A DNA stretch of 64,000 nucleotides from Acanthornis magna (taxonomy: Eukaryota > Chordata > Aves > Passeriformes > Acanthizidae): positions 15,681,501-15,745,500 of the forward strand of contig JAWUZG010000036.1 of the NCBI GenBank assembly GCA_036785705.1, in the 5' to 3' direction. The notes under the pieces are model-generated. The model saw only the letters and a list, made by a program, of their open reading frames with translations. It was not told where the DNA came from and did not search any database. Below, piece after piece: positions 63,701-64,000 of the stretch; the stretch's first letter is position 1, and the number at the start of each line of letters is the position of its first letter. Both the position numbers and the translations under genes were made by a program.

Positions 63701-64000
63701 TTGCCTTTTGTAAAACCTGAGAAAGGAAAAGGAATAGGACCACTTTTCTTGTTATTTGCATTGATTCCCTTAAAGAAAACATGCAAATTTATATCTCATT
63801 GTTTAAAATTAGGCATTTATTGCAAATTTTTGGCAACTGTCATATATATATATGAAGAAAGAAGATAAGCCACAGCAGTTAATGCCAAAGTGCTGCAGAA
63901 GGGATGAAGCTCATTTTCCTCACATGTCAAATGCTCACTAAGCAACTGTGCTTCATTACTGTAGTGCTTTCATATTTGTATATGTGTAGCCCCACTTCTG
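57780..64000 (+). other. MAST4: Distal part of the long intron
   Basis: The block 57780-58160 is less AT-rich and of higher complexity than its surroundings. It might be a conserved non-coding element, but that needs alignment. An A-rich tract lies at 62191-62222. The expected common exon (C-R-T-S-N-R-K-S) is not found before the window ends. Confidence 0.45.

Larger units (their letters stand above)
1..64000 (+). other. MAST4: Part of the MAST4 gene (introns plus four short exons)
   Basis: The window appears to be an internal slice of the plus-strand gene for microtubule-associated serine/threonine kinase 4, a large AGC-family kinase with an N-terminal DUF1908 region, a kinase domain and a PDZ domain. 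None of those domains is encoded here; they lie downstream of base 64000. The assignment rests on two peptides I recognise: KELSLPRRGSF at 1430-1461 and MDMSDPSFWTVLSNF at 43506-43597. Both precede the same C-R-T-S-N-R-K-S exon in known MAST4 isoforms. The splice phases of all four exons agree with this. The main alternative is another MAST paralogue. MAST2 shares the first peptide, but the second, as I recall it, belongs to MAST4. I could not find the common downstream exon in the window, so the last intron is at least 20 kb. Confidence 0.82.

Noticed and set aside
1..64000. CRISPR array, operon or other prokaryotic system
   Set aside because: Spliced exons, CpG islands, CR1, LTR and SINE elements make a bird nuclear genome certain enough. 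The only regular array is the promoter minisatellite, which has no spacers.

Overview
This window is vertebrate nuclear DNA and almost certainly comes from a bird, probably a passerine. The evidence is three or more CR1 LINE 3' fragments with the avian tail (ATTCTGTGATT...), two avian-type solo LTRs, and one SINE with a tRNA-Ile-like head joined to a CR1-like tail (the TguSINE1 design known from zebra finch). Nearly all of the sequence is AT-rich non-coding DNA. I see no bacterial gene organisation and no long open frame that behaves like a real gene.

The window lies inside one large plus-strand gene, which I read as MAST4 (microtubule-associated serine/threonine kinase 4). MAST4 is Z-linked in birds if human 5q12 synteny holds. 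Four short coding exons can be supported: (1) a 32-nt internal exon at 1430-1461 encoding KELSLPRRGSF, used by the long isoform; (2) an alternative first exon with ATG at 18963, encoding MKAQRERLQIPGLTL; (3) an 81-nt exon at 23546-23626 encoding a Ser/Thr-Pro-rich peptide; (4) another alternative first exon with ATG at 43506, beginning MDMSDPSFWTVLSNFTLPHL, inside a strong CpG island. All four end in the same phase (two bases of a codon carried over), so all can splice to one common downstream exon. In the family that exon begins C-R-T-S-N-R-K-S and it lies beyond base 64000. The window therefore shows how a bird MAST4 locus puts three different N-termini on one kinase/PDZ body using two internal promoters.

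Layout: 1-1429 intron with a CR1 tail; 1430-1461 long-isoform exon; 1462-18479 intron with a ~1.08-kb solo LTR (2961-4036), a SINE (4774-4917), an old CR1 (11299-12055) and a pair of perfect hairpins (13869-13940); 18480-19009 small CpG-rich promoter with a (TG)n tract and first exon; 19010-23545 intron; 23546-23626 exon; 23627-42240 intron with a MIR-like fragment, a CTCF-like motif, a GATA-motif cluster, a palindrome and a second solo LTR (40283-40711); 42241-43597 purine-rich flank, CpG island, 46/58-bp higher-order minisatellite and first exon; 43598-64000 first part of a long intron with an ~800-bp CR1.

I found no convincing new molecular system. The most useful observations are the alternative-promoter architecture, the 150-bp higher-order minisatellite touching the short-isoform promoter, the uORFs ahead of both internal starts, and several perfect inverted repeats. 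All repeat and family names come from recognition of sequence, not from a database search.
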